From Gigaspora rosea (lineage: Eukaryota; Glomeromycota; Glomeromycetes; Diversisporales; Gigasporaceae): DNA of 64,000 nt. Each line of letters opens with the position of its first letter. The stretch's first letter is position 1. The notes below the pieces were generated by a model. It was given only the letters and a program-made list of their open reading frames with translations, made no database searches and was not told the origin of the DNA. The position numbers and the translations under genes are program-made. Shown here in pieces: positions 1 through 12,118 of the stretch. Location: positions 24,209 to 88,208 of the forward strand of contig QKWP01001170.1 of NCBI GenBank assembly GCA_003550325.1, read 5' to 3'.

Positions 1-886
1 TTTTTTTTTTTTTTTTTTACCCGGTAATCTGGATGAAATTTTTGTAACGTGGTCAAAACACTGTGTAATCGTTAAAGATCTGTTAATCGTTATATATCGT
101 TGTAGTCAAAACACTGTGTAATCGTTATATATTGTTTTAAATAATTCTGATTATAATTGATTTATAGATATATAACGATTTAATATAAAAAATGATATAT
201 ATCGATTTTTATCTAGTTAATCGATATATAGCGATATTTTATAATCGATATAAAATGATTAAGTGCTATATATTGATTAATATCTATGTATAAAATTTCC
301 TGATGTATACCTTTGATTTAATTTAATTTTATTCTTATTTAATTTTAAAATTTAGTTTAATTATTGTAGGTTAGTGCATACAGTACATTTGAAAAAATTA
401 ATAAGCAATAAATATGTTGGCCACATAATACTGTATTTAACTAAATAAGATATCTATATGCAACCAATTTGCTTGCAATTGTAAAAGATAATATTTCAAA
501 TAATGTTAACCTCCCAAAACAATATGCATGGTAAGCAGGTTTTGAGAGATATCAAGCTTGCAAATATTATAAATATTATATTATATAGCAGGAACAGGCT
601 TAATAAATTAATTTTTTTAAGTTATTGATTTTAACAGAATTGGTTAATTATTTAGTTTATTTAATTTTTTGTTTAAAATTTTAAAAATTACAATTTTTTT
701 TAATTTTTATTATCCAGTGATTATTTTTCTTAATCCATTGCTTTTCACTGGACAATTTGAACACTGGACACTTGACAAATTTCCAATTGTCCAATTGTCC
801 AATTGCCCAACCCTGCTTGCTATAGCAAACTTCTACAGCAAACTTTAAGATTGCATTATCCAACTGAATAACTACTTTCAGCAAAT
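1..886. other. AT-rich intergenic sequence with hAT-like end
   Basis: No gene is visible. The window opens with a poly(T) run, then a short duplicated phrase (GGTCAAAACACTGTG near 52 and a near copy near 99) and several ATCGATATA-like motifs. At about 720-826 lies a cluster of GGACAATTGG-type short repeats ending in CCAATTGCCCAACCCTG, which looks like the right end of a hAT-like element (terminus CAGGGTTGGGCAATTGG read on the minus strand). Similar repeat clusters flank the hAT-like element at 46606-49344. I could not find the partner end here. Confidence 0.4.
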
Positions 887-1345
887 TCAAAATTCAAGAT
901 TGTCTATTCGAATTGCAATATAACTAGTTATTTCTGGTCTGACAATCTAAACATAAATTAATTAAAATTAATTTCATTGCCATTATATAAAAACATTATA
1001 CATATATACTTACCAATAAATGATTTTTGATTTTGTTCAAGCAAAAAGTTTACCTTTACAAGAATCTTGAGGTCGAATAGAGTGAATGCCTTTTCAAATA
1101 CACTCTTAACTCCATTATCTTGAGCCCAAATTTTAAGTTGACAAAGTGCCAAATCAAGATCCTCTGGAAAAAATAGACTTCAGTTATGTAAGTTTTATAT
1201 GACCAAAGTTCCATTTTTTCTTGGTTGTGCTTATATATTTATCTTACCTTTGTGCTCATTTTTTCTATAATCATATTTGGTTGTCTCTGCTTGCTCGGGT
1301 GTTGGTGTGCTAGATCTGCTTGGATCAGAAGTCAGGAGGAAAAAG
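887..1345 (-). CDS. 3' end of an unrecognised spliced gene (partial)
   Basis: Minus-strand model with three exons: an upstream exon ending at 1248 (start not found, open to about 1345), exon 1054-1163 and final exon 887-946 ending in TGA. Introns 1164-1247 (84 bases, GTAAGA to CCAG) and 947-1053 (107 bases, GTAAAC to TTAG) are canonical, and all three exons join in phase. The middle exon encodes an acidic/hydrophobic segment beginning EDLDLALCQLKIWAQDNG; the last encodes IVRPEITSYIAIRIDNLEF. I do not recognise the protein. No start codon or upstream exon is visible, because stops interrupt the frame just upstream of 1345, so it may be a gene fragment left by a transposon insertion. The support is splice-site phase consistency, not homology. 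Confidence 0.4.
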
Positions 1346-1649
1346 AGAAACTACTATGCGAGTGCTTACATTGTACGCACGAAATATAATTGTATATAGG
1401 TATATGATTCGATTTTTAACATTAAAAAAAAACAGTTATAAAATTTTTAAATCTTTAATCAGTAACTTATATATATTACAAGTTTCAAAAAAAATTTTTG
1501 GCAGGTAGATTATTTAAAAAAAAAAGTTTCGTTATATAAGACTTTGATTGATTGAAGCAATATATATAAAAATCATATGATGTACATATGAATGACAGAT
1601 TTTGTGCTACTAATTAACTTGTATAACCATTGAGTTGTCCCCCCCTGTA

Positions 1650-4600
1650 GTTTTACTAACCCCTAGGTAATAGTAGATTGGGCAGTTAGGAGTTGATTTG
1701 TTTATAGGTAGTATATACATAAATTTTTTTTGTTCTATCTAAAAGTATAGGCTTTATTTTTCTAACTATAGCTTGTATTTACCTTTTGTAACCAGTCATT
1801 ACCCAAAAGTAATAAGTAAGAAGTTGCATTCATTACTTCAATATCGAAAGGAATAGTAGTTCCTTAAATTTTAATGGGTAGATTTTTAATAATTCTCAGA
1901 AGGTAAATAGAGAATTCATTAGCAGATACAATAAGGCTAGTGAAAGAGGCTTCTATCTTTAATCCAAGTTCCTTAACAACTTGGTACAAAATTATACTAA
2001 TAGCAGTACTACTATCAATTACAGCATAGTAAAGCTTTTATTAAGTTTGATATTGCATTTAACAGAAGTGGTATAAATAGAGATCTGTGTTTAGTTAAAT
2101 TTGGATTCTTTAATCAAAAAACTAGCGAAAGCAGTTCAAATAGATTTATTGACCAAAAAGGTTCAAACTGTTCATATATATAGTATCAAGGTTGAAATAT
2201 TACAAAGATATAGAGTAGAAGGTCAATTGTGAGATTTGGATCAATTAAAAAATTGGTAGCTTCTATTGTCTTAGTATCTATTATATGACTAAATTTGGCT
2301 TCTTGATTGATTATATTCTAATCAATTATAGTTTCTGTTTCTGAAATAGCTTTTATTTCTGGATCTAGATTTTTTATAGAACTAGCTATTCTTAGAGAAA
2401 TAATTACTACTTCTACTATAAGATTGGTATTTCTAAAAATCTCTTTTATTGTCCTGGTAGTGAGTGTAACAATTTTGACCTTTTTGGCCATAGTATAACA
2501 AGTGGTATTTCTAGTATTTGATTGGATTGATTCTTGTTTTGGTCAGAATAATAAGCAGGAGTAGTAGGAGAGGCAGCTTGTTTTTTAGCAAAATTAATAT
2601 TGAGTTTGGTGATTTGTTCTGTGAAGTCTCAATAGATTGATTAGTATCATCTGCATTATAATCAGGGGTTATCATTCAACCAGTTTTCTATTTATATACT
2701 TCTGTAATAGCACATTTCAAAATAGTGTTCAGCAGCTTGTACATTCATGGTGTATTCAGTTTGAAACCTTGGATAAAAATTGGATCAATACAGCAGTAGA
2801 GAAAATATTAGTTAGGTTAACTCATTTATTAAAGTAACTAACATAGGTGTTAACTATGTCTGTGCCTTGTTTAATTTAAAAAGTTGCTTCTGCCAAGTGG
2901 CTTTTTGCTTGGTAATACTAAACTTTTCTCTAAAAAGATGAGCAAACTATAAACTTTTTCATTATCGTCTTCTTGGCCATGTTTCTGAATATAAAAATAA
3001 GTTGAGAAAAGCATAGGCAAGCTCTAATTGTCAAGCAGAACTCCAATAGTTAGCTCTGGTAGCTCTTTTTAATTTTTCAAGCCAGATTACAGGTCTTGGG
3101 TTCTATTACAATTTTGATAAAAGATTTTTTATTACTATGTTCAAGAGCATTAGCAAAAGCAGTTATAGTATTAGTAGCAGCAGTTAAAGCTTGGTTACTT
3201 ATATTTCTTTCTGGTTCTGTTCTTCTATAGTTTTTTCAGATTCTGGTTTTGAGTATACTTCTTCTTCCTATACTTTTCCTAATTTTACTTCTTTTAAATT
3301 TATTTCTTTTTTGCAAGCTACTTGTTCAACAATTGCTTGGTTAGGAAGCTCCAACTATTTGAGACTGGATAAATTCTAGTTGGAGAATAAAGTTATATTT
3401 TGGTTAATAAAGAAAGATTTGTCATTGCAATTAAAGAGAAGAGTATATAAAGAAGTGGTATCAAAGATTAAATTGTGTTAAAAATAGAGTTTATTTACTA
3501 TGGGTAGTTGAAGAATAGTTTGAGTAATATATTGAAGAGAATTGATAGCTTAGAGGAATTAGAAAACTTAATTAAATAGTAGGGTATATGGTAAGTAGGT
3601 GGATTATTTAAAGAAATTTTAGCAAGAGGTAAGTAGGTAGTAGAAGTGGAGGAGGGAATTGGATTTGAGTTATATTTTTGTTATAAGAAGATAAGGTAAG
3701 AGAATAGAAGGGTCCAGCTAGTTTATCTAATTCTTCTGGTCCTAGATTATATTTAAATTGTAGAATATGAGTAATATTAAAGTTAAAGATATTATTGTTG
3801 TTATCTTGGGGGTATAGAATAGGTGAAAGGTTATTAAAAGTATCAGTTATTCATATTGGTTGTATAAGAATAGATTGAGTAGGGCCTTTAATATATAGTT
3901 AAAAACATTTTTTTGAGTTATGGGTAATGTAGATTAAAGAGTATATTGGGTATAGTCTAGTTTAGAATTATTATATTGTTAACTAAAAACAATATCTCTA
4001 GTAGCAGCTCTTGTACTATTATAGTTATTGCATTAATAGAGGGTATAATGAGCTTTAATAGTCCTTTGGATATAGCGGTTAGCAGAGTATACAGCTTGGT
4101 ATTAGTTCCAAAAGATGTGAAAAGCTTAGTAATAGATAGTAGGTGTATTGCAAATGCTACAAGATAGATCAGAATTATTAACTTGTTGAACGTCTATGGC
4201 AAGAGCAGAGGGACAGCAGTATCATCTGCTTCTATTTGTTCTAAATAAATTTAATAGGCTCTATTCATATAGAAAGCTAAAAGGTAAGTAGCTCAAGTGT
4301 TTCAAAGTTCAAATCAAGTTAAACAGGTTTGGTATTTTTATTGTAAATTTTTAAAGAGCAATGGAGGATAAAAAATGCTAATCTGATTCTAAAATAACTA
4401 AAAAAAATAACTGATTCAAAACAATACAAGTGCTACAAAAGCAAAGGCTTCAAGTATGCTCTTCTGAATAAATTTTTTTAAATTTGATAAGAAAATATAG
4501 TGCTACAAAAGCAAAAGGCTTCAAGTATACTCTTCTAAATGAATCTTTTTCAATTTGACAGAAAAACCAAAACCAATTACTTAATTAGAAGAAGAAAGAG

Positions 4601-4719
4601 AAAAAAAGAAATAAAAGAAATATTCTTGCAGAGAAGAGAAGGAAAGGTCCTAAAGTTCTAGTAGTTTTAAATAATTTCTGGTTATTTTTAATGTAATTTC
4701 TGCTAGAAGGCATCAAAAA
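1650..4719 (-). mobile_element. Decayed internal region of an LTR retroelement (gag-like)
   Basis: Read on the minus strand this continues from the LTR at 4720-5352. The leader at about 4430-4719 is homologous to the leader following the left LTR at 25992-26360 (shared motif: a GCTTCAAGTATRC phrase next to an AATTTGACAGAAAAACC phrase, present twice in each). Further in, open minus-strand frames survive in patches: one Cys-x2-Cys patch near 4010-4180 and a Glu/Lys-rich patch near 3195-3360. Both are broken by TAA or TAG codons where Gln codons (CAA, CAG) would fit. Length and position suit a Ty3/Gypsy-type gag, but no polymerase motif is visible. The left boundary is arbitrary and no 3' LTR is seen, so the copy is truncated. 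Confidence 0.45.
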
Positions 4720-5352
4720 GTTATAAGCAACTATAGCTTTCAATATAGTACTTGCAACACAATACATAGCAACAAATCTTTTAAAGGTTAAAAAGAATAT
4801 AAAGTAGTGTGCAAGTGAAATGTTACTTTACTAGAGCAGTTTATTAGATATTTATTAAAGAACAAGAGAATATTTATTGGACAAAAATATATTTGTATAA
4901 CCTAAAGTCCTAGTTCCAATGCTTGTATCTAATATGTATGTACTTCGGCAATATGTCAACTTACTTAAGTATTAATAAAATTTGGGGCAGGAGCTACACC
5001 CAGGGTTCCCCCTAATATAAAAAAAATATATATATATATATATATATATTTTTATTTATTTAAAACAATACTCAAGAGATAAAGCTATTTCTAAATATTG
5101 GAAAAGAGAAAAAGAGGAGTTTGAGTCTAAAGCTAACAAGCTAATTTACAGGAAAGCAGAAAGCTAGGGTTTATATATTTTTTAAATATGTACATAAGTA
5201 AAAGTATAAGAGTAGAAAAGTTATAAAAAAGTATAAAAGTATAAAAGGCCATTTTATACTAGTGTTCTATTATTTTGTATTTTTTTTTATGTTATACCAA
5301 AATATTTTTAGAATGTTCTAGTTCTTAATAATAAGAAATCTATTCTATAACA
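4720..5352 (-). repeat. 5' LTR of decayed minus-strand LTR element
   Basis: On the minus strand it begins TGTTATAGAATAG at 5352 and ends at 4720 (TTGCTTATAAC), followed by TTTTTGATGCCTTC, matching the TTTTGGTGCCTTC primer-binding region after the LTR at 25245-25991. It shares the internal ACCCTAGCTT phrase and the repeated TATACTTTTATAC-type motif with the LTRs at 25245 and 31150. A (TA)n microsatellite lies inside at about 5023-5050. Confidence 0.6.
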
Positions 5353-5660
5353 ATAACTTTTTGAGAACTGAATTTTTTTAAATTTTTATATAGTAAAAAT
5401 TAGCAGTTTTGGTAGTTCAAAATAGAAAGAGTTGACTATATATGCTTATATATATACATACCAATTTTTTAATATATTTATATAAATTATTTATTTTTTG
5501 TAATACATAATACTTTATACCCATAATACTTTGCCCAAATAGATATAATATTTTATAAGCTTTGTTAATTAAATATTGTAATTGATCAATATTATTAAAT
5601 AAAACATGAATTTAATTTAGAATTTTTGTATTAAATAATACTTTAACAAGATTTTCTTAG
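5353..5660. other. AT-rich spacer, nothing recognised
   Basis: About 300 bases of AT-rich sequence between the LTR and the tRNA-headed retroposon. No ORF, repeat or gene signal seen. Confidence 0.5.
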
Positions 5661-5671
5661 AATAAAATTAA

Positions 5672-6431
5672 ATTTTTTTTTTTTAACTTTGGCAGTCCCG
5701 CCGACAAGTTTATTAGAATTTTTAAGATATATGTACTTTTACAGCAGTAGCGAGAATACAACTAGCCACACATACACTTTTTGGGTATCTAATTTAAGTG
5801 GTCCGCCCTAAGGTTCCACACTAGTTGCCATACCTGCAACCCAACTAAGGGAATTGCCTAATTTAAATCCTCTGATTATCCGCTAAGCCCATCTATCCCC
5901 TAATAATTAGATACCTCTTTTTAGTAAATTCTCAGGAATGACCTGCCGTACTATGCCAAACAAAACGGTTGACATAGAATTTTACCGATATGATACATGA
6001 CCCATACAATTAATAATATGGTTTCTTTTAGCGATCGATACTACGACTTTACCCATATACTCGTAGTTCAGATTTCTGTGAACCGCTGATATCACCTACT
6101 ACAACCCTCGTAAGGTTCGTTGTCTGGCCCGGCACCCATCTCTTCTGATAGCACTGTCGTAACGGTCATCTACCTCCTTACTTGGGGTTTGCCAAGAGGT
6201 TTCTGTTTTTCTGGTTTCCTAGATTTGTTGGTGTAACAATACACCAATTCGCTCGAAGCTTCCATTCAAGATGGTGAGACCAAGATTACAGGTATTTTTA
6301 CCCAACTGATCTTGAGCCACAGTTACCATAACACAGGTCTATTTTTCAAAACGTCGCCAGTGGGATTCGAACTTTTGACCTGCCACTTGGGGGAGTGACA
6401 ACCTGGCAACTTCTTTAAGTCGCCACACCCC
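5672..6431 (-). mobile_element. tRNA-headed SINE-like retroposon, copy 1
   Basis: Flanked by an exact 11-base target duplication AATAAAATTAA (5661-5671 and 6432-6442). On the minus strand it starts with a tRNA-like head (about 6431-6350) containing GTTCGAATCCCACTGG, a good Pol III B box and T-arm, preceded by a D-arm-like GGCGACTTAAAGAAGTTG. It ends at 5672 in a poly(A) tail. The 760-base body is homologous to 48004-49025, for example the segments encoding AACTAGTGTGGAACCTTA and TTGGGTTGCAGGTATGG on the minus strand. The head has a long variable-region look (Leu/Ser type) but the acceptor stem does not pair, so it is not a functional tRNA gene. Retroposition is strongly supported; the source of the reverse transcriptase is unknown. 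Confidence 0.8.
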
Positions 6432-6442
6432 AATAAAATTAA

Positions 6443-7570
6443 TTATTTGGTTAAAATTAAATTAATTATATAGTTAGAATTAAATTAAATAAAATATAAT
6501 ATAATAATAACTAATATAGACTATTATTTGCAATAAATAAACTTGGAGTTAAATTTCATTATTATTGATTGCTTGTTTAATCAAATTGTAAAATAAATTT
6601 TTTATATTTACAGGTATTTTTTGGTAGAGGTAGTGGATAGTTATAAGTTCTAATACAAATAAGTACAACATAAGGTCAACTTGATATATCAGATGAATTA
6701 ATTTTAATACATGCACAGAACATGCTTTTTCAATAATATTTTCTTGAGTAACTTTTAATTTTTAATATAAAGATATTTTAAAAATAATTAAAATTAGAAT
6801 TTTATGATTTTTTGCTAGTGGTTGTTTAACTGGGCGCTATATTTTAAAAATGTACGTACTAAGTAAATAAAGTCCAGAGTCCTAAATAAAATATTCAGAA
6901 CTCCTAAAAACTTCACAAAAACTAAATAAAGACCTTATATCTAATCTATATTATATTATAGATCATATTATCACTTCTGATATATCATATTTTCTACAAT
7001 AAATTAAAAAGTTTATTAATCATATTAAATCTAATTAATGTTATTTTAAACTATACTATTCAAATTATATATACTATAATATTAAGTTTTAAAAATAAAT
7101 TTATTATATGTTAATTAAATATTTTGTTTTATCAATTTACAAATTTATAAAAATATTTAAAATTTATAGTTTTTAATTTATAACTTTTTTTTTTATTATA
7201 CAAACTGTATTTTCTATTAAGTAAAAAATGTTTTTATATTATTTTATATATATAGGATAAACTTTTTAAATTTTAAAAAAAATTCATCGAACTCTTTTTA
7301 ACAATCCCTCGCACCAAATTTTCCAAGAATACTGATCTACAAAAACTCTATAGTTAACATGTCTATATACAACAAAACTTCACCAAGCTGCTGTTGGGTA
7401 CAAAGTCCATTCACTGGATGTTTTGCGCCTAAATTATAGTTGAAAAAGATTGGCAGACTTTTAAGCAAGGCATCTTGGTACTATTGAGCAAAGATGTAGT
7501 AAAGAAACTCTGAAGCTTTGTCAAGTTCTATGGATATGAAAATAGAAGTAGAGGCTTGGTTAGATATGTT
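6443..7570. other. AT-rich gene-free stretch
   Basis: No ORF above background, no clear terminal repeat. Composition is extremely AT-rich, with scattered poly(T) and poly(A) runs; nothing further identified. Confidence 0.5.
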
Positions 7571-7690
7571 AGGGAGCTTCCAGAAATTACGTAATTTTTG
7601 GGTAGGTGGGTGGGGTCGCCAAAATATCAGGTTATAATTCTGGCCAAAATTTATAATTCTGGCCAAAGTATAAATTATAAAATTATTGAG

Positions 7691-8341
7691 AACTTTTGAT
7701 CTACTGGGCCAATTTAGATGATTTAACTACCAAAATGCTCGTCTTGATGAGACGATTCTAACAAACCCAAAACCGTTAAAATCTAATCACAGAGTCCCAA
7801 GATCGTTCAACTTTTGTGTAATTTTAATAGTGATTTTTTAGAATACAGTCACACTCCCATATAAGCACCTCCTATATAAGCACATTTCTTTATAAGCACC
7901 TTTATTTCTTGAACCAACTACTATTAAACATATAAAAATTACTTTCTATATAAGCACATTTCTATATAAGAACACTTTTTATTGGTCCCAATAGTGTGAT
8001 TATATGGGAGTGCGACTGTACTAAGTAAATTTCTTTAACATTGAATAACTTTTGTTCCACTAGTCCGTTTTGGATAATTTAACTACCAAAATGTTCGTCT
8101 CACTGAGATGAACATTTTGGTAGTTAAATAATCCAAAACGGACCAGTGGATCAAAAGTTATTCAACATTAAAGAAATTTACTTAGTATTTTAAAAAATCA
8201 CTATTAAAATTACACAAAAGTTGAACGATCTTGGGACTCTGTGATTAGATTTTAACCATTTTGGGTTTGTTAGAATCGTCTCATCAAGATGAGCATTTTG
8301 GTAGTTAAATCATACAAAAACGGACCAGTGGATCAAAAGTT
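7691..8341. repeat. Long foldback (inverted repeat) interrupted on one arm
   Basis: The left arm (7691-7845 plus 8019-8105) and right arm (about 8111-8341) are near-perfect complements, sharing for example ACTACCAAAATG at the turn and AACTTTTGAT/ATCAAAAGTT at the ends. The centre at about 8085-8130 is a tight hairpin. The left arm alone carries the 173-base insertion at 7846-8018, so the right arm shows the pre-insertion state. If transcribed it would form a dsRNA hairpin. Confidence 0.7.
7846..8018. mobile_element. Tc1/mariner-like MITE, TA target duplication
   Basis: 173 bases with ends CAGTCACACTCCCATATA and its near complement, flanked by TA (7844-7845 and 8019-8020). The other arm of the enclosing foldback (about 8185-8200) lacks it and carries a single TA, a built-in empty-site control. 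Internal TATAAGCAC repeats. No coding capacity. Confidence 0.8.
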
Positions 8342-8819
8342 ATTATCAATTCCAAAAATTGGTCATATAAATAATTTTTAAAAAATATAAAATTTGATTG
8401 GCTAATAGGGTATCAGGTGTAGGTGGGTGGGGTAAAATTTTGAAATTTATTAGTAACAAAATTACGCAATTTCTGGAAGCTCCCTTATTCTATACAGCAT
8501 AACTCCTTCAAACTTTTTCAAGTTTGGTACTCTCCTTTGAGCTCCTTTGGCCTTTTCGAAATTTCAAAAAGTGGGCATTTCGGTTTACCCCTTCAAAAGA
8601 TCAGCAGTATTACTCCTTCCAAATTGGAATAGCACCTTCCGAATTGGAATCGACGTCACGAGTGAGGTCCGTTTCTGCGTATGTGATAAACAAAAAGAAC
8701 GTGTCAAAGGTCGGGAGGGATAATGTAATGAAATTTCTTTCTAGAACATCCTATTAGACGTATAGATTTTTTCTTTTTTTCTCTTAATGTACATATAATA
8801 TAGTATGAGGCGTTTCCTT

Positions 8820-9864
8820 TAGTGTTCCGATGAACCTGAACTGAACTTAGGTCAAGTTCAGGTTCAGGTTCAGGTTCAGTATTGAACTTTTAGAGCAGGT
8901 TCAGATTCAGGTTCAGTATTGAACTTCTAGAGCAGGTTCAGGTTCAGTTCAGGTTCAGTTCATAAGTTCATGAACATGTTCAGGTTCAGTCTGGTGTTCA
9001 TAAGAACTAGTAATTCTAGGTTTGGGTCCGGGTTTGGTCTGGTCCAAACCAGATTCAAATTCTAAATTTTATTATTAAAACTTTATACTAAACTCAAACT
9101 CAATTATAAGTTTGTTTGGGCTAGTCCAAATTTTGCAAACTAGTTTGAATATAAATAAAAATATGTGTATTTTTTGATACTGAACAAAATTACTTAGAGT
9201 GAGAAGTATAAATCAGTTAATAAAATTTAAAGAATCATAGCATTTTGTATAATTTTATTAATAAAATTATACAAATTTCTATGATTCTCTAAATTTTACT
9301 AATTGATTATAACTTCTTGCACTAAGTAAACTTGTTAAGCACCAAAAAATACATCAAATCGGCATATTTTATTTTACTTTTCTTAAAATTTGAAGAAAAG
9401 ATGCTTAATTTTGGAAATTTTCATCAAAAATTCAAAATTAAGCATCTTTAACGCAAATTTTAAGGAAAATAAAATAAAATATACCGATATGATGTATTTT
9501 TTGGTGCTAAACAAGTTTACTTATATCAAGAAGTTATGATCAATTAGTAAAATTTATAGAATTATAGAAATTTGTATAATTTTATTAATAAAATTATACA
9601 AATTTCTATGATTTTCTAAATTTTACTAATTGATCCTAACTTTGTGACTTAGGTAAACATGTGCATATATTATGAACCTGAACATGTTCATGAACCTTGA
9701 ACTGAACCTGAACTGAACTTTTTTTAAGTTCAGGTTCAGGTTCATGTTCAATAATTTTAAGTTCAGGTTTAGTTCAGTATTGAACTTTTAGAGCAGGTTC
9801 AGGTTCAGGTTCATTGAACCTGAACCTGAACCTCTATTGAACTGAACTGAACTTCAGAACCCTA
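8820..9864. mobile_element. hAT-like element with GAACCTGAAC arrays, copy 1
   Basis: Ends TAGTGTTCCGA and its partner reading CTAGGGTTCTGA on the other strand; flanks GTTTCCTT (812-819 of the 8-kb line) and GTTTTCTT (9865-9872) form an 8-base target duplication with one mismatch. Subterminal blocks at both ends are arrays of TTCAGG/CCTGAA hexamers (8837-8985 and 9667-9850). The centre holds a palindromic unit (9303-9545) with ACTAAGTAAACTTGTT at its edges. No ORF. A second, exploded copy lies at 33130-33590 plus 43833-46195. Confidence 0.65.
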
Positions 9865-9872
9865 GTTTTCTT

Positions 9873-12099
9873 GTACAATACTATATATTTTTATAGTCTT
9901 GCACAGGCATTGATAGTGCTGCCATGTATTTCTTTCTTTTTGCTTTTTTCTTCTTTCTTTTCATTTTTTTGTTCTTGTCGAATTTGGTTTGTTGTTTAGA
10001 TAGTAGTTGGTATTTTCCCATTTTATTTTCCTTTTTATAATTCTCCTTAGTTTCTATAGGTTTTCTTGTAGTAGGTTCTTTCTACTAGAAAGGTTAGGAG
10101 AAAAAAGTCTAAAAAGAAGGCAATCTTGATATGGTTAGCATGTGCCAGCTGGTGATAGGAGGGAACATATTCCCAGTAAGTTGAGAATCTGAATTGAGGC
10201 AAAATTTTGCTAGGCGGGTTGCACTTGGATGAAATCAGGTGTGTTTTTTGTTAGAGTAGAATGTATGTATATACAAACGCAATTGAATAATAAAGTCTAC
10301 AGATACAGAGGACAGGATTGCCGAATTTTAAAAAAATAAAAAAATTTATTAGTATATTTATTAATAAGTACTCATAAATATAAAAAATAGAAAAAATGTG
10401 CTTGTCACTAGTAGTGACAGTAACCAGATTAGGGTTAGAGTTAGATTTAGAGTTAGAAAAAGGTTTATTATATAATGACACACCTTAAGAAGCATTTTTA
10501 ACTAAAAAATATTGGGTTTATAGGCACAATTTGAAGTTATTGCGATTTGTAATTTTTTATTTTTTTGTCATACCTAATTTAGCAATTTGATTAGCTTAGA
10601 ACTGTAACCACGATTACAAATAGATTCACCCTCAAAAATATAGTAATTTTTTATATAAAATATACTTATATATCAAGTTTAAAAAATTAATAATTAATAT
10701 ATTTTTAAATAATATAAATATATATAAAATATACATTTAGAGATTTATTTTATACATATAGATAAAAATTTTAAATTCTAAAAAAATTTTATAATTACTA
10801 ACTCTTTTATATATAACTGATAAGTATTATTAATTTTATTTTATAAAATTACTAATTTTTTATAGAAAAAATTTAAACCGTTCACTAGTATACTCAGTGC
10901 ACTCCTATAAATTTAGTATTTTTAGTAGTCCTAATAGTATAATAAAAATATATTAAAAATTAAATAAAACTAGGTAAATGCACAGCATTGTATGTCCGGA
11001 GCCAATATTTTAAATCTATACAATACACTATATATTTAATATCAATATACAATATAAGTTGATTACGTATTTGTTATTTTTTTGTTGATCAGTTGAATAT
11101 GATTGGTTGTTTATCACATGATATAGCTGGACAAACTAACAAACAAACATTTTTTTACTTTGCACAAACATATAGAATCCTCTGCTTCGCTCTGAACAAT
11201 TAAATTAAATTAGAATTTAAATTAGGGTTAAAGTTAAATTAGGGTTGAGTTTAGAGTAAAATTGTGAGAAAAGCATTTTTGCTTAGTAATACAACAGGTG
11301 TTACCTTAGTAAAATTGTGAGATGAGTATTTTTGCTTAGGGCCGTATGATTTATTACGTAATATTTTTTACTTAGTAGCCACCTCTACCAATGTATGGTG
11401 TGATCATTTTATCTATTTCTGATTGATTAATATAATATATAGACGTGATCACTACCTCTAACCATGTATCTATGGTAAAAATTATATAATAAATGGCATG
11501 CTCCTTAGTAACATGACAGGGGTTATCCTAGTAAAATATTAAGATATTGAAGGGTGCACTAAGTACATGGTGCACTATATAAAGTATTCCTTTTAATTTT
11601 TTAAAAAAATTAGCCAACTTTGTAATTTTTTTAAACAATATGTAATCAAAATTAGGATAATTTTTTTATAAATATGTTCTATAAAGATTCAAATATTAAA
11701 TATATTTATTTGATCTCAAGTTATTATATAAAATTTTGTATAATTACATTTTAATTAGTAATTATTTTTCACTGTGTGCACTATGCGCAGCGCACAGAAA
11801 CAAAAATTTGCACACATTTTTTTTAGTAGATGTGTGGATGCCGCACAGAAATAATTGTCATTTTATAAGTAGTGCACACAGTTGCAAGCATTTTTTTAGT
11901 ATTTGCCGCACAGAAAGGTTTATGATTGTGCGGTATCCATACAGTAAATTTTAATTGAAAAATTAATACTAATCTTAATTCAAATATATCAAATTGGTAT
12001 ATCATGCTTAATGAGATACCCAATATATAAAATTCCTATTGATCTTAAAACTGCACCCTAACCCTAAATTATATAAGGGATAGTGGTATAACCACCAGC
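9873..12099. other. AT-rich gene-free stretch with short repeats
   Basis: No convincing gene. Contains TTAGGGTT-like and TTAGAGTTAGA short interspersed motifs (10430-10460, 11222-11255), a repeated AGTAATACAACAGG / AGTAACATGACAGG phrase near 11282 and 11509, and a cluster of GTGCACA / GCCGCACAGAAA motifs at 11770-11930. ORFs over 10251-10481 and 11736-12023 are low-complexity and not supported. Confidence 0.4.
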
Positions 12100-12118
12100 A
12101 ATAAATACTAAAATTCTA

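Larger units (their letters stand above)
7571..8487. mobile_element. TIR element (AGGGAGCTTCCAGAAATTACG) carrying a foldback
   Basis: Terminal inverted repeats: the left end reads AGGGAGCTTCCAGAAATTAC at 7571 and the right end is its near-perfect complement ending at 8486 (one mismatch). A GGGTAGGTGGGTGGGG-type phrase follows each inner edge (about 7599 and 8419). The centre is a long foldback (7691-8341). No target duplication could be settled. The small ORFs over 7481-7666 and 8524-8757 fall on the element edges and look like chance. Confidence 0.55.

Noticed and set aside
4585-4767. 60-codon minus ORF ending in a Phe run
   Set aside because: Spans the LTR end and leader of the decayed element; not a plausible protein.
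6345-6431. Candidate tRNA gene (GTTCGAATCC box)
   Set aside because: The acceptor stem does not pair and the element has poly(A) and a target duplication; it is a SINE head.
8524-8757. 77-codon + ORF
   Set aside because: No start context, domain or neighbour; it lies just outside the TIR element at 7571-8487 and is within chance length.
8837-9000. Direct-repeat array TTCAGG as a satellite
   Set aside because: It is mirrored in inverted orientation at 9667-9850 within defined ends, so it is a transposon subterminal array.
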